From the NCBI RefSeq assembly GCF_001486585.1, contig NZ_LN909046.1:248001-312000 (forward strand): DNA of 64,000 nucleotides, given 5' to 3'. Made by a program: the position numbers and the translations under genes. Of the stretch, positions 54,973-63,157 are shown piece by piece. Position 1 is the stretch's first letter, and each line of letters opens with the position of its first letter. Source of the DNA: Paenibacillus senegalimassiliensis (GTDB lineage Bacteria > Bacillota > Bacilli > Paenibacillales > Paenibacillaceae). The notes under the pieces are model-generated. The model was not told where the DNA came from and made no database searches. It saw only the letters and a program-made list of their open reading frames with translations.

Positions 54973-55806
54973 TTATTTTAAATCCTTCATCGCAACGCTG
55001 TCCATGTCCGCATATGCCTTGTTATCGCCGGCCATTCCCCAGATAAAGGTATAATTGCTGGTGCCTACTCCGCTATGAATCGACCAACTTGGAGAAATCA
55101 CGGCCTGTTCATTGTGCATCACGATGTGGCGGGTCTCATCAGGCTCGCCCATGAGATGGAATACAACGGCATCCTCGGGCAGATCAAAGTACATATAAGC
55201 TTCCATACGGCGGGGATGGACATGGGCAGGCATCGTGTTCCACATGTTGCCGGTCTTGAGTTGAGTCATGCCCATAACCAGTTGTGCACTTTGAATGCCC
55301 GTCTCATGAATGAAACGGTGTATCGTCCGCTCGTTAGAGTTCTGGATAGAGCCCAGGGCACCGGATTCTGCGTCATTCAGCGTGGTGATGGCAGTTGGGA
55401 ACGCTTGGTGTGCCGGAGCCGAATTCAAGTAGAATCTGGCTGGATTAGCGGTATCCTTACTTTTGAAGATTACTTCCTTCGAGCCTTGACCGACATACAA
55501 ACAATCCTTATTGTTCAGCTCATACTCTTTGCCGTCGACAGCAACCAGCCCGGGTCCCCCTACATTGATAGCGCCAAGTTCACGCCGTTCCAGAAAGAAA
55601 GATACACCTAGTTCCTTCAAGTCTGTCTCCAGCTTGACCTCTTGATCCACCGGTGCGGCTCCGCCGATAATGAAACGATCTTCATGAGTCAGTACCAGTT
55701 CCAGATGGTTCGGAGTGAACAGCTTAGGAACATGGAACTCCTCACGCAATCGCTTGGTATCAAATGCCTTAACCTCATTCGGATGGGAAGCATAACGCCG
55801 TTCCAT
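54973..55806 (-). CDS. kduI: 5-dehydro-4-deoxy-D-glucuronate isomerase (KduI)
   Basis: The 277-residue bicupin metalloenzyme converts 5-keto-4-deoxyuronate, released from unsaturated pectic or glycosaminoglycan oligosaccharides, to 3-deoxy-D-glycero-2,5-hexodiulosonate. Recognisable parts: MERRYASHPNEVKAFDTKRLR, the metal site MPAHVHPRRMEAYMYFDL with His and Glu ligands, and SWSIHSGVGTSNYTFIWGM. AGGAGG precedes the ATG. It is the first gene of the minus-strand operon, transcribed from a clear promoter at 55860-55888. Confidence 0.95.
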   Translation of the reverse strand: MERRYASHPNEVKAFDTKRLREEFHVPKLFTPNHLELVLTHEDRFIIGGAAPVDQEVKLETDLKELGVSFFLERRELGAINVGGPGLVAVDGKEYELNNKDCLYVGQGSKEVIFKSKDTANPARFYLNSAPAHQAFPTAITTLNDAESGALGSIQNSNERTIHRFIHETGIQSAQLVMGMTQLKTGNMWNTMPAHVHPRRMEAYMYFDLPEDAVVFHLMGEPDETRHIVMHNEQAVISPSWSIHSGVGTSNYTFIWGMAGDNKAYADMDSVAMKDLK

Positions 55807-55822
55807 ACGAAAAACCTCCTCT

Positions 55823-55859
55823 TTATGTTCGTTTATGTTTATTTTGTTTATATATGTTC
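55823..55859 (-). promoter_or_regulatory. Candidate DeoR operator, AT-rich tandem AAACA repeats
   Basis: On the minus strand the sequence between the -10 box and the kduI binding site repeats short units (GAACAT, TAAACAAAA, TAAACAT, AACGAACAT). DeoR-family proteins often bind such repeated TTTATGTT/AACATAAA units. Placement right after the start of transcription fits repression. Confidence 0.5.
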
Positions 55860-55888
55860 ATATTAATCTCTTTTGGTTTATTTGACAA
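55860..55888 (-). promoter_or_regulatory. Sigma A promoter of kduI-deoR-kduD
   Basis: On the minus strand TTGTCA (55883-55888) and TAATAT (55860-55865) are separated by 17 bp, giving a start of transcription near 55853, about 50 bp before the kduI ATG. Confidence 0.7.
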
Positions 55889-56035
55889 GTGCTTTACACA
55901 CTGACAGGGAAATAATAAATATTTACAATAGAAGATAATCAGGCACTGAAAAAGGTAGTTCAGGCGTGTGATTCCAGAAGGAGAATAGCCGTTTGCAGCG
56001 AATGATATATTGGGCAAGACAACGGAAATGGCGTG

Positions 56036-56056
56036 CTATTCATTCATCATGAATAG
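56036..56056 (+). promoter_or_regulatory. Palindrome upstream of eda, possible operator
   Basis: CTATTCAT and ATGAATAG form an inverted repeat with a 5-base spacer, 37 bp before the eda start. It could be an operator for a GntR- or LacI-type regulator. None is encoded next to it. Confidence 0.35.
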
Positions 56057-56093
56057 GGTTACATATATTTCATAGGGAAAAGAGGAATGTCAG

Positions 56094-56756
56094 ATGAAGA
56101 AGCTGCAACTTGTTCAGAAAATTGTGGAGGAAGGCGTTGTCGCCGTATTGCGTGGCAACTCTCCCGAAGAAATTGTGTTGATGGCCGAGCAAGCGATTGC
56201 CGGCGGGATCAAGGTTATTGAGATAACGATGACGACTCCATTTGCTTTGCAGGCCATTGAGAAATTGTCCCGCAAATATGCCTGGGATGCTGAGGAGGAG
56301 TCGGCTTATGCCATCATCGGCGTAGGAACAGTGCTTGATCCCGAGACGGCTCGGGCAGCTATATTGAGCGGGGCGACATTCGTGGTAGGCCCATCTTTGA
56401 ATCCGGCGACGGTTGCTTTGTGCAATCGGTATCGTGTGCCGGTCATGCCAGGGTGCATGACAATTAAGGAGATTCAAGAAGCGCTTGAGCTGGGCGCAGA
56501 TATTGTGAAGCTCTTCCCGGGCAATCTGTATGATCCATCCATGATTAAGGCCATCAAGGGTCCATTGCCGCAAGCAAACATTATGCCTACCGGCGGCGTG
56601 TCGCTCGATAATCTTGGCGAGTGGGTTGCTGCGGGTGCGGTTGCCGTCGGGATCGGGTCGGATCTGACCAGCGAAGCGATCAAACAGCAGAACTTCTCGC
56701 TGATTGCCCGCAAGGCTGCGGATTACAAAGCCGCATACGTGAAAGCTAGGGGTTAA
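56094..56756 (+). CDS. eda: KDPG/KHG aldolase
   Basis: The 220-residue class I aldolase splits 2-keto-3-deoxy-6-phosphogluconate into pyruvate and glyceraldehyde 3-phosphate. Catalytic Glu43 (VIEITMTTP) and the Schiff-base Lys139 (DIVKLFPGN) are present, with VGPSLNP and PGCMTIKEI around the phosphate site and MPTGGVS near the end. It is divergent from the kdu operon and finishes the same pathway, with kdgK encoded 20 kb away. It is followed 39 bp later by an SDR gene, probably in the same transcript. The leader contains AAGAGGAATG before the ATG. Confidence 0.94.
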   Translation: MKKLQLVQKIVEEGVVAVLRGNSPEEIVLMAEQAIAGGIKVIEITMTTPFALQAIEKLSRKYAWDAEEESAYAIIGVGTVLDPETARAAILSGATFVVGPSLNPATVALCNRYRVPVMPGCMTIKEIQEALELGADIVKLFPGNLYDPSMIKAIKGPLPQANIMPTGGVSLDNLGEWVAAGAVAVGIGSDLTSEAIKQQNFSLIARKAADYKAAYVKARG

Positions 56757-56795
56757 AGCAAATTTGAGAGCTAGAGGTCTAAGGAGGAATGGAGC

Positions 56796-57578
56796 ATGGA
56801 TTTAGGCTTACGTGGCAAGCGGGCCATCATTACCGGCGGCAGTCAGGGAATTGGCCGGGCCACAGCATTGCTGCTGGCCGAGGAGGGAGCCTTGGTTGCT
56901 ATCGTGGCCCGGAACGAAGGGCCGTTGCAAGAGGCGGCTGATCTCATCAGGGAGCGAACGGGAATAGCGCCACTACTCATCACGGCAGATGTCTCCCAGG
57001 AAGCGGAGGCAATTCGCGCTGTCGAACGGGTAGCCAGAGAACTCGGTGGTATCGACATTCTGGTGAACAACGCGGGCACTTCCGCTGCCCAGCCCTTTGA
57101 TCAGGTTGATACAGCAGCCTGGACTGCGGATTTGGATCTTAAGCTGTTCGGAGGAATTCATTTTGCCCGGGCCGCAATCCCGCATATGCGGAAGGCTGGC
57201 GGGGGCTCCATTCTGAACGTGACCGCTATTGGCGGCAAAACGCCGGGAGCTTCCTCGCTGCCTACCTCTGTCAGCCGCTCAGCGGGCCTGGCCTTGACCA
57301 AAGCAATGAGCAAGGACCTGGCGGGCGATAACATTCGCGTAAATGCCGTCTGCATCGGCTTGATACGCAGTGCTCAAATTGAACGCAGATGGCAGCAGGT
57401 CGCTCCCCAACTCACTTGGGAGCAGTTCGCCGCCGATCCGCGTCACGGTATACCGCTCCGCCGTATTGGCCAGACGGAGGAAGCCGCGCGAGTGATTACT
57501 TTTCTTGTATCGCCAGCCGCCTCTTACGTTACGGGGACAGCGGTCAATATTGACGGAGGAACATCCGCCGTCTTGTAG
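56796..57578 (+). CDS. SDR-fold protein lacking the canonical catalytic residues
   Basis: The 260-residue protein has the short-chain dehydrogenase fold: the cofactor loop TGGSQGIGRATAL, NNAGTSAAQPF and the C-terminal TGTAVNIDGGTSAVL. The active site is changed. The YxxxK motif reads T157-S-V-S-R161, and the catalytic Ser position is Ala144 in NVTAIGG. Ser, Tyr and Lys are thus all replaced, while cofactor-binding parts remain. It may use another mechanism, bind ligand without reducing it, or belong to a diverged SDR branch. It is encoded after eda and a sugar-acid substrate would be expected from context. AAGGAGG precedes the ATG. Confidence 0.85.
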   Translation: MDLGLRGKRAIITGGSQGIGRATALLLAEEGALVAIVARNEGPLQEAADLIRERTGIAPLLITADVSQEAEAIRAVERVARELGGIDILVNNAGTSAAQPFDQVDTAAWTADLDLKLFGGIHFARAAIPHMRKAGGGSILNVTAIGGKTPGASSLPTSVSRSAGLALTKAMSKDLAGDNIRVNAVCIGLIRSAQIERRWQQVAPQLTWEQFAADPRHGIPLRRIGQTEEAARVITFLVSPAASYVTGTAVNIDGGTSAVL

Positions 57579-57603
57579 CTTTCTGATAGAATGATGTGAC
57601 AAG

Positions 57604-57637
57604 ATAGTCCCGTCCGGGAGAGGGCGGGACTATTTGT
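57604..57637 (+). terminator. Rho-independent terminator after the eda-SDR genes
   Basis: ATAGTCCCG and CGGGACTAT pair around a GC-rich loop, followed by a short TTTG tract. It lies before the ger operon. Confidence 0.7.
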
Positions 57638-57710
57638 GTTGCCTGGTTCATTTATGCATACGAAGCTCGTAACGGGTGATAATAGGAAGAAAAGAAAGGC
57701 AGGAAACGAT

Positions 57711-59174
57711 ATGCCGAAGGGGCCAAAGCACACAGCACAGAAAGAGGAAGAGATTGCGGCCGATATTAACCATTTTACCGAAGATGTGCAGCGGATGTTG
57801 GGTAAGAGTCCGGACATTATTTACCGGGAAATGATGCTGTGGGGAATTCAAGCGGTCATTGTGTACGTGGACGGTATGGCGGAGCCAAGATATCTACTGG
57901 AAGCTATATTGGATCACGAGAGTAGGCTTGCGCCTCAGGAGCATTCTCCAGCAGGATATCTTGAGGTATTGCGAACGGAGATGATTCCGCTGGGCCGGGT
58001 AGCTGGCGTCAATTCTTATTCGCAGGTAACTGCCGAGCTTCTATCCGGCGATACTATCGTTTACATAGATGGGGCTTCATGTGCGATTAGTGTGGGCACC
58101 CGTGATTTGAAGCAGCGCGGCGTAGAGGAGGCTACCTCGCAATCTGTGGTTCGTGGCCCGCGGGAAGGATTTACCGAATCGCTGCGTGAGAACACGGCAC
58201 TGGTTCGTCGAAGAATTCAGAACCCCGGGTTGAGAATTGAAGAACGTAGGCTGGGTGAAATGACTCAAACGGATGTAGCCGTAATGTATCTGGAGGGAGT
58301 AGCGGATCAGGGTGTTCTGGAGGAATTAAGAAGAAGGCTGGACGCGATTGAATTGGAGAGCATTCTTGAAAGTAACTATATTGAAGAAATGATTCAGGAT
58401 CGGCGATATAGCCCATTTCCGACAGTATATAATTCAGAGCGTCCAGATGTCATCGCCTCAACGATTCTGGAGGGGCGCATCGCCATATTTGTGGAGGGTT
58501 CTCCTTTTGTACTTGCCGTTCCGGCTCTGTTCCCGCAATTCTTCCAGTCCAGTGAAGACTACTATCAGCGTGGCGATTTTGCCAGTATGGTCCGGCTTCT
58601 CCGTTACCTCTGCTTCGGTATCGCCTTGTTGACACCATCAGTGTACATCGCCATTACTACCTTCCATCAGGAAATGATCCCTACTAATCTGCTGGTGAGC
58701 CTGATCGGTCAACGGGAGGGGGTTCCTTTTCCCGCTTTCATTGAGGCTTTGATCATGGAGGTTACGTTCGAAATCCTGCGGGAAGCCGGTATCCGTCTGC
58801 CCAAATCCATTGGTCAATCTGTATCGATCGTAGGTACGCTCGTTATAGGTCAAGCGGCCGTTGAGGCGGGATTAGTCTCGGCAGCCATGGTTATTGTCGT
58901 CTCGATTACCGCGATTGCCAACTTTGCGCTTCCGGCCTTTAACGTTGGCATATCGGCCCGGATGCTGCGGTTCATACTAATGGTGATATCCGCTTCATTT
59001 GGGATGTACGGTATTATTATTGCCTTGATTGTATTGGGAATGCATCTGTGTAGCCTAGAGTCACTGGGGGTGCCCTATATGACTTCAATGGCTCCGTTTC
59101 GTTGGAGGGCTCAGAAGGATACCTTGCTGCGCGTATCTCGCCGGGAGGCGAAGAAATACTTCGGCAAAGCTTAA
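57711..59174 (+). CDS. Spore germinant receptor A subunit, GerA family
   Basis: The 487-residue inner spore membrane protein has a large hydrophilic N-terminal domain and a C-terminal membrane part of about five to six helices. Typical segments are REMMLWGIQAVIVYVDGM, RGPREGFTESLRENTALVRRRI, the helix-loop VYIAITTFHQEMIPTNLL, and EALIMEVTFEILREAGIRLPKSIG. With the B and C subunits it senses nutrients and triggers germination. The frame opens at 57636. The ATG at 57711, with AAAGGCAGGA upstream, is preferred because family members begin close to the hydrophilic domain. Gene order in the operon is A-C-D-B. Confidence 0.92.
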   Translation: MPKGPKHTAQKEEEIAADINHFTEDVQRMLGKSPDIIYREMMLWGIQAVIVYVDGMAEPRYLLEAILDHESRLAPQEHSPAGYLEVLRTEMIPLGRVAGVNSYSQVTAELLSGDTIVYIDGASCAISVGTRDLKQRGVEEATSQSVVRGPREGFTESLRENTALVRRRIQNPGLRIEERRLGEMTQTDVAVMYLEGVADQGVLEELRRRLDAIELESILESNYIEEMIQDRRYSPFPTVYNSERPDVIASTILEGRIAIFVEGSPFVLAVPALFPQFFQSSEDYYQRGDFASMVRLLRYLCFGIALLTPSVYIAITTFHQEMIPTNLLVSLIGQREGVPFPAFIEALIMEVTFEILREAGIRLPKSIGQSVSIVGTLVIGQAAVEAGLVSAAMVIVVSITAIANFALPAFNVGISARMLRFILMVISASFGMYGIIIALIVLGMHLCSLESLGVPYMTSMAPFRWRAQKDTLLRVSRREAKKYFGKA

Positions 59175-59210
59175 TATAAGGAACAACCTCGATAAGCGGG
59201 TGATGGATAA

Positions 59211-60428
59211 ATGAGGATGAAGGGATACGCCTGGTTAATGGTGATACTTTGTGCCAGTCTTGCTATTTTGCCGGGGTGTTGGAGCAAGAAGGAGCTTAAT
59301 GAATTGGCTGTGGTGATGGCGTTGGGGGTCGATTTACAGGAAGGCGGTGGCTATGTGGTGTCTGCGCAAGTGATGAATCCGAGCGAAGTTGGATCGCAAC
59401 AGTCGGGTTTATCAGGTAATTCGCCAGCCGTTACGTACAGCGCGGTGGGCAAGACCATTCCGGATGCCCTTCAGCGCATGCTTAATGTTACGCCGCGGAT
59501 GTTGTATTTGTCGCATATGCGTGTACTGGTGTTTGGTGAGGAGATGGCACGTCAAGGCATCAGTGATGTGTTGGACTTTATTTCGCGCAATCATGAGTTG
59601 CGTACAGACTTCTATTTGATGGTGGCCAAAGGGATGGATGCGGCGGAGATTCTTCAGGTCGTCACGCCCTTTGAGCATATTCCATCGAGTTCGCTATATT
59701 CCTCCATATTGATCTCCAATAAGGAATGGGCAGCAATGGGCAAAATTACACTTCAACAATTTATCACGGAATTGGACCAAAGTGGATCAAACCCGATTAT
59801 GTCAGGTGTCGAGCTTCATGGGGACCCGAAAACCGGCAACAATCTGGAGAACGTGAAGAAGATCAAACCCGACACGATGCTGGAAAATGCCGGCTTGGCG
59901 GTATTTGTGAAGGATCGTCTGGTTGGCTGGGTGGGAGAGGCGGGGAGCAAGGCTACGAATTATGTCTTAAATGAAGTAGAAATGACTTCGGGGTATGTTC
60001 CGTGTCCGGGAGGAGGCATCATCGGTGTTGAAATCACCAGTGCAAGGAGCAAACTGGAGGTTCACCTGGACAAGGAAGAGCGACCACAGTTCATCGTACG
60101 ATTGAAGACCGAAGCTAACCTGGATGCAGCTCAATGCTCCGTGGATTTGAGCAAGGTGGAGTCCATCGATCAAATCAGCAGAAACTTGGAGCATAAGCTG
60201 ACTTCTCTGCTGGAGGAAGGCATCCATGAGGTTCAGCGGAAATACGGGGCTGATATTTTCGGCTTCGGAGAAGCGTTACACCGAAAGTATCCTAAGGTCT
60301 GGGAGAAATATAGAGAACGTTGGGAGGATAGCTTCCGCAGTATGGAGGTTCGGGTATATGCCGACGCGGAGATTCGGCGTATTGGCTCAATCGTACAGCC
60401 TGCCAGAAGGGAGATGGAGCGTAGGTGA
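59211..60428 (+). CDS. Spore germinant receptor C subunit, lipoprotein
   Basis: The 405-residue GerC-family lipoprotein has lipobox ILPGC followed by WSKKELNELAVVMALGVD, the standard opening of the family. Conserved parts include MRVLVFGEEMARQGISDVLDFISRNHELR and the C-terminal FGFGEALHRKYPKVWEKY. It sits on the outer face of the inner spore membrane as part of the receptor. It overlaps the small downstream gene by four bases. Confidence 0.94.
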   Translation: MRMKGYAWLMVILCASLAILPGCWSKKELNELAVVMALGVDLQEGGGYVVSAQVMNPSEVGSQQSGLSGNSPAVTYSAVGKTIPDALQRMLNVTPRMLYLSHMRVLVFGEEMARQGISDVLDFISRNHELRTDFYLMVAKGMDAAEILQVVTPFEHIPSSSLYSSILISNKEWAAMGKITLQQFITELDQSGSNPIMSGVELHGDPKTGNNLENVKKIKPDTMLENAGLAVFVKDRLVGWVGEAGSKATNYVLNEVEMTSGYVPCPGGGIIGVEITSARSKLEVHLDKEERPQFIVRLKTEANLDAAQCSVDLSKVESIDQISRNLEHKLTSLLEEGIHEVQRKYGADIFGFGEALHRKYPKVWEKYRERWEDSFRSMEVRVYADAEIRRIGSIVQPARREMERR

Positions 60429-60649
60429 TTTGGAGACTAGTGTTGTTATTGCTGGTGGTAGTCGCCGGAGCTGTGCAAATCCCTTTTTTGCTTAAAGCCC
60501 GCTCCATGCGTGATCTTGTTATGTTTTGTATCTTTCTAGGCATAACCCTAGCGTGGCTGTTCAATGATCTTGTGGAGGGTCCAAATCTCAGACCGCTGGA
60601 TTGGATTCGTTTCGCCATGGAGCCTCTCAAGATGCTCAACCCCAAATAA
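60425..60649 (+). CDS. Small two-helix germinant receptor D-type subunit
   Basis: The 74-residue protein starts at GTG 60425, overlapping the C-subunit stop. It has two hydrophobic helices (LVLLLLVVVAGAVQIPFLL and DLVMFCIFLGITLAWLF) and a short tail with WIRFAMEPLKMLNP. Small two-helix D subunits encoded beside ger A, B and C genes are known in Bacillus and change germination rates. Placement between C and B and the matching gene in the second ger operon support this call. Direct sequence similarity is weak. Confidence 0.75.
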   Translation: MIWRLVLLLLVVVAGAVQIPFLLKARSMRDLVMFCIFLGITLAWLFNDLVEGPNLRPLDWIRFAMEPLKMLNPK

Positions 60650-60666
60650 AGTCAGGAGATAACTAA

Positions 60667-61779
60667 ATGAAACCTAAGCAAATCTCCCCCGGACAGATGC
60701 TCATTCTTACGTTCGGGCTTACAGTGGGAACATCGATATTGGTCACGCCGTCAGGGCTGGCGCATGTTGCCAGAGAGGATGCCTGGATTGCGTCCTTGTT
60801 CAGCTTATTTATCAATTTGCTGCTGGTGGTCCTGTACATTATCTTATCGCGCATGTATCCAGGTAAGAATTTGTTCGAAATCAACGAAGCCGTTATGGGC
60901 AAATGGTTAGGGAAGCTGCTCTCTCTGCTATATCTCTTTTATTTCCTAATTCTTACGGGCACATTGCTAGGTAATCTGGGCTTTTTCTTGACCAGCGAAA
61001 TGATGCCGGAGACACCCATCGAGGCTGTGCAAATTATCTTTCTTCTGGCCGCAATTATGTGTGCTCGGCTGGGTACAGTTATTCTGGCGCGGGTTAGTCA
61101 GTTAATGTTCCCCTGGATCGTGGTTTTGTTCTTGATTTTGGTGCTAGCCTTGCTACCCCAAATCGAGTGGAATCATATCAAGCCTGTTCTTGAAGCGGGC
61201 CCGCTTCCCCCTCTCCAGGCAGGATATCATTCTGCCATGTTCCAGGAGCTTATCGTATTGCTGGTGTTCTTACCAATGAGCAGCGGGGGAAAGAAAGCGG
61301 AAGCAGGATTTTTGGGAGGGACGTTGCTGGGAGCTATGTTTCTGGCTATCGTTGTAGTGCTGAGCATTCTGGTTCTGGGTATCGAGCAAGCGGAGAACGC
61401 CACATTCCCCACGTATGCCTTGGCCAAAACAATCAATGTTGGCAACTTTCTGCAACGGCTGGAGGGGATTTTAATTACGATTTGGATTTGCACATTCTTC
61501 ATCAAGATTTCCTTGCTCTATCTCGCATTGCTGAAAGGCTTAGAGAAAGTATTTGGACTTACCGACACACGCTCCTTAATTACGCCGATGGCCGTCCTTT
61601 TTCTACTGGTTGCCTGGCATACTTATATTAACACCGTTTATGTCGCCGACATCATTCAGCGTGTGTGGGCGGGTTACGCCCAGTTACATCTGTTGCTTAT
61701 TCCGCTCGCACTAGCTGTGGTTGGATTGGTCCGTACCTGGGTTGCGAAGCGCCGCAAAGGGCAGAAGGCATTGCCTTAA
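60667..61779 (+). CDS. Spore germinant receptor B subunit, amino acid permease fold
   Basis: The 370-residue membrane protein with about ten helices belongs to the GerAB/GerKB family of the APC superfamily. It opens with the typical ISPGQMLILTFGLTVGTSILVTP. It carries the binding site for the nutrient germinant. AGGAGA precedes the ATG. It is the last gene of the plus-strand ger operon and meets the second B-subunit gene tail to tail. Confidence 0.94.
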   Translation: MKPKQISPGQMLILTFGLTVGTSILVTPSGLAHVAREDAWIASLFSLFINLLLVVLYIILSRMYPGKNLFEINEAVMGKWLGKLLSLLYLFYFLILTGTLLGNLGFFLTSEMMPETPIEAVQIIFLLAAIMCARLGTVILARVSQLMFPWIVVLFLILVLALLPQIEWNHIKPVLEAGPLPPLQAGYHSAMFQELIVLLVFLPMSSGGKKAEAGFLGGTLLGAMFLAIVVVLSILVLGIEQAENATFPTYALAKTINVGNFLQRLEGILITIWICTFFIKISLLYLALLKGLEKVFGLTDTRSLITPMAVLFLLVAWHTYINTVYVADIIQRVWAGYAQLHLLLIPLALAVVGLVRTWVAKRRKGQKALP

Positions 61780-61815
61780 AAAAATGAGGCATCCAAGTTG
61801 TTGCCTGCGTTTTTA
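61778..61815. terminator. Hairpin between the two convergent ger operons
   Basis: AAAAATGAGGCA and TGCCTGCGTTTTT pair imperfectly in the 46-bp gap between the two B-subunit stops. With A and T runs on the two sides it could stop transcription in both directions. Confidence 0.55.
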
Positions 61816-61825
61816 GGTGTGAAAG

Positions 61826-62911
61826 TTACGAACGCTTGCGGATGAGCAGCATTGATAATATCAACAGAGGAATGGCGATTTGGAACAGCACATCGACCTT
61901 CAGGCTAGGCCCCAGTCCTATGGCAAAGTGTTGCGCATAACCTTGCTCTATGAAGGAAGAGGCGTAAATGAGCAAGCCGAGTGGGATTACCCAGAATCTG
62001 CCCGAACGTTGAGTCAACTGAGCAATGCCACGAACAGCACAGAAGAAGAAGAGAGTCATCTTCATGAGTAGTCCATAAAACAGCAAAATAGTAACCACTA
62101 AATCTAGCCGTTCAATGAACAAAAAGTGGGATAGCGTGCGGGCCGACTTCAAAAAGGGAAGTTGGCTTGTTGTTGCAACGGCTGGACCAAGGATTGCCAT
62201 ATTGAGAACGTTCATGAAGATTAAGAACAGGCTGACGGTGAAATAGCCGAGCAATGTGCTTTTGACAGGGACTCCATTTTGATTCCACAAGGGCCATATC
62301 ATCAGGAAGACCAGCATTTGACCGAAGGGAAATGAAACGATGTCGGGCAGGGCAGCTTGGACGACAGGGAGGATGCCTTGCTCCAGTATCGGCTGTAATT
62401 TGGTAAAATCAACGGTTCCTAACGTCAGTAACAAGGTGATCAACACAGCATACGACAACATCATCAGTGGGAGCAGCAATTCAGGTAGATTAAACACGAT
62501 TTCCGCTCCCTTAGAAATGGCATAACCGCCGATACTTACAAATATCAACATGGTGAGAAACATGGGGGTTTCCGGCAACATCACCAATTTGGCGAGCTCT
62601 CCCAAATCACGCACATTACGCATGGACTCATAGGCAAAATAAAGGCAGTAAAGTATCCCGATTGTGGTACCGGCAATACGCCCGAACCCGCGCTGCAAAA
62701 TGTTCATCCAACTTGAACGTGGAGAACGCTTCTGAATCCAGAGGAACACGAGCAGCAGCAGAAAGCCAGCCAGCGATCCAATCGACATGGCGATCCAGGA
62801 ATCCTGCTTCGCTTTGCCGCCCAACAGGAACAGGGGCGTGCTGCCAATTTCAAATAAAATAACCATAAAGAAGATTTGAACAGAACTGATCCTCTCCTGA
62901 TGTTCTTTCAC
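61826..62911 (-). CDS. Second germinant receptor B subunit
   Basis: The 361-residue GerAB/GerKB-family permease-like protein has about ten helices (ISSVQIFFMVILFEIGSTPLFLLGG at the N-terminus). It starts with GTG at 62911, 9 bases after AGGAGGA. That site overlaps the stop of the small D-type gene. It is clearly diverged from the B subunit of the plus-strand operon, so the two receptors probably detect different germinants. Confidence 0.92.
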   Translation of the reverse strand: MKEHQERISSVQIFFMVILFEIGSTPLFLLGGKAKQDSWIAMSIGSLAGFLLLLVFLWIQKRSPRSSWMNILQRGFGRIAGTTIGILYCLYFAYESMRNVRDLGELAKLVMLPETPMFLTMLIFVSIGGYAISKGAEIVFNLPELLLPLMMLSYAVLITLLLTLGTVDFTKLQPILEQGILPVVQAALPDIVSFPFGQMLVFLMIWPLWNQNGVPVKSTLLGYFTVSLFLIFMNVLNMAILGPAVATTSQLPFLKSARTLSHFLFIERLDLVVTILLFYGLLMKMTLFFFCAVRGIAQLTQRSGRFWVIPLGLLIYASSFIEQGYAQHFAIGLGPSLKVDVLFQIAIPLLILSMLLIRKRS

Positions 62912-62917
62912 AAGATT

Positions 62918-63148
62918 CTATCCTCCTAACCAACGGATGATCGCTCGTCCAAGGGGTTGGAACACATTCAAGTATGGGGTGGACAAGCTGATATGTGGCA
63001 CTCCGATGATGTTGCATACATGCAGGTAAGTGCTCCAGCCAATCAAGATGGTGTATAGCAACCATTTTAACAACCGCCGCTTACCTTTAATTTTCCGAAA
63101 TCCCCATATCAGCAGGGCAGCATCAATGACGATAATCCAAATCAGCAT
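62918..63148 (-). CDS. Small two-helix germinant receptor D-type subunit, second operon
   Basis: The 76-residue protein has a first hydrophobic helix (MLIWIIVIDAALLIWGF), a basic loop (RKIKGKRR), a second helix (LLYTILIGWSTYLHV) and a tail PLGRAIIRWLGG. It occupies the same place between C and B genes as the small gene at 60425. The ATG at 63148 is preferred over TTG 63154 because GAGG lies 7 bases before it. Confidence 0.72.
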   Translation of the reverse strand: MLIWIIVIDAALLIWGFRKIKGKRRLLKWLLYTILIGWSTYLHVCNIIGVPHISLSTPYLNVFQPLGRAIIRWLGG

Positions 63149-63157
63149 GGTCAATCC

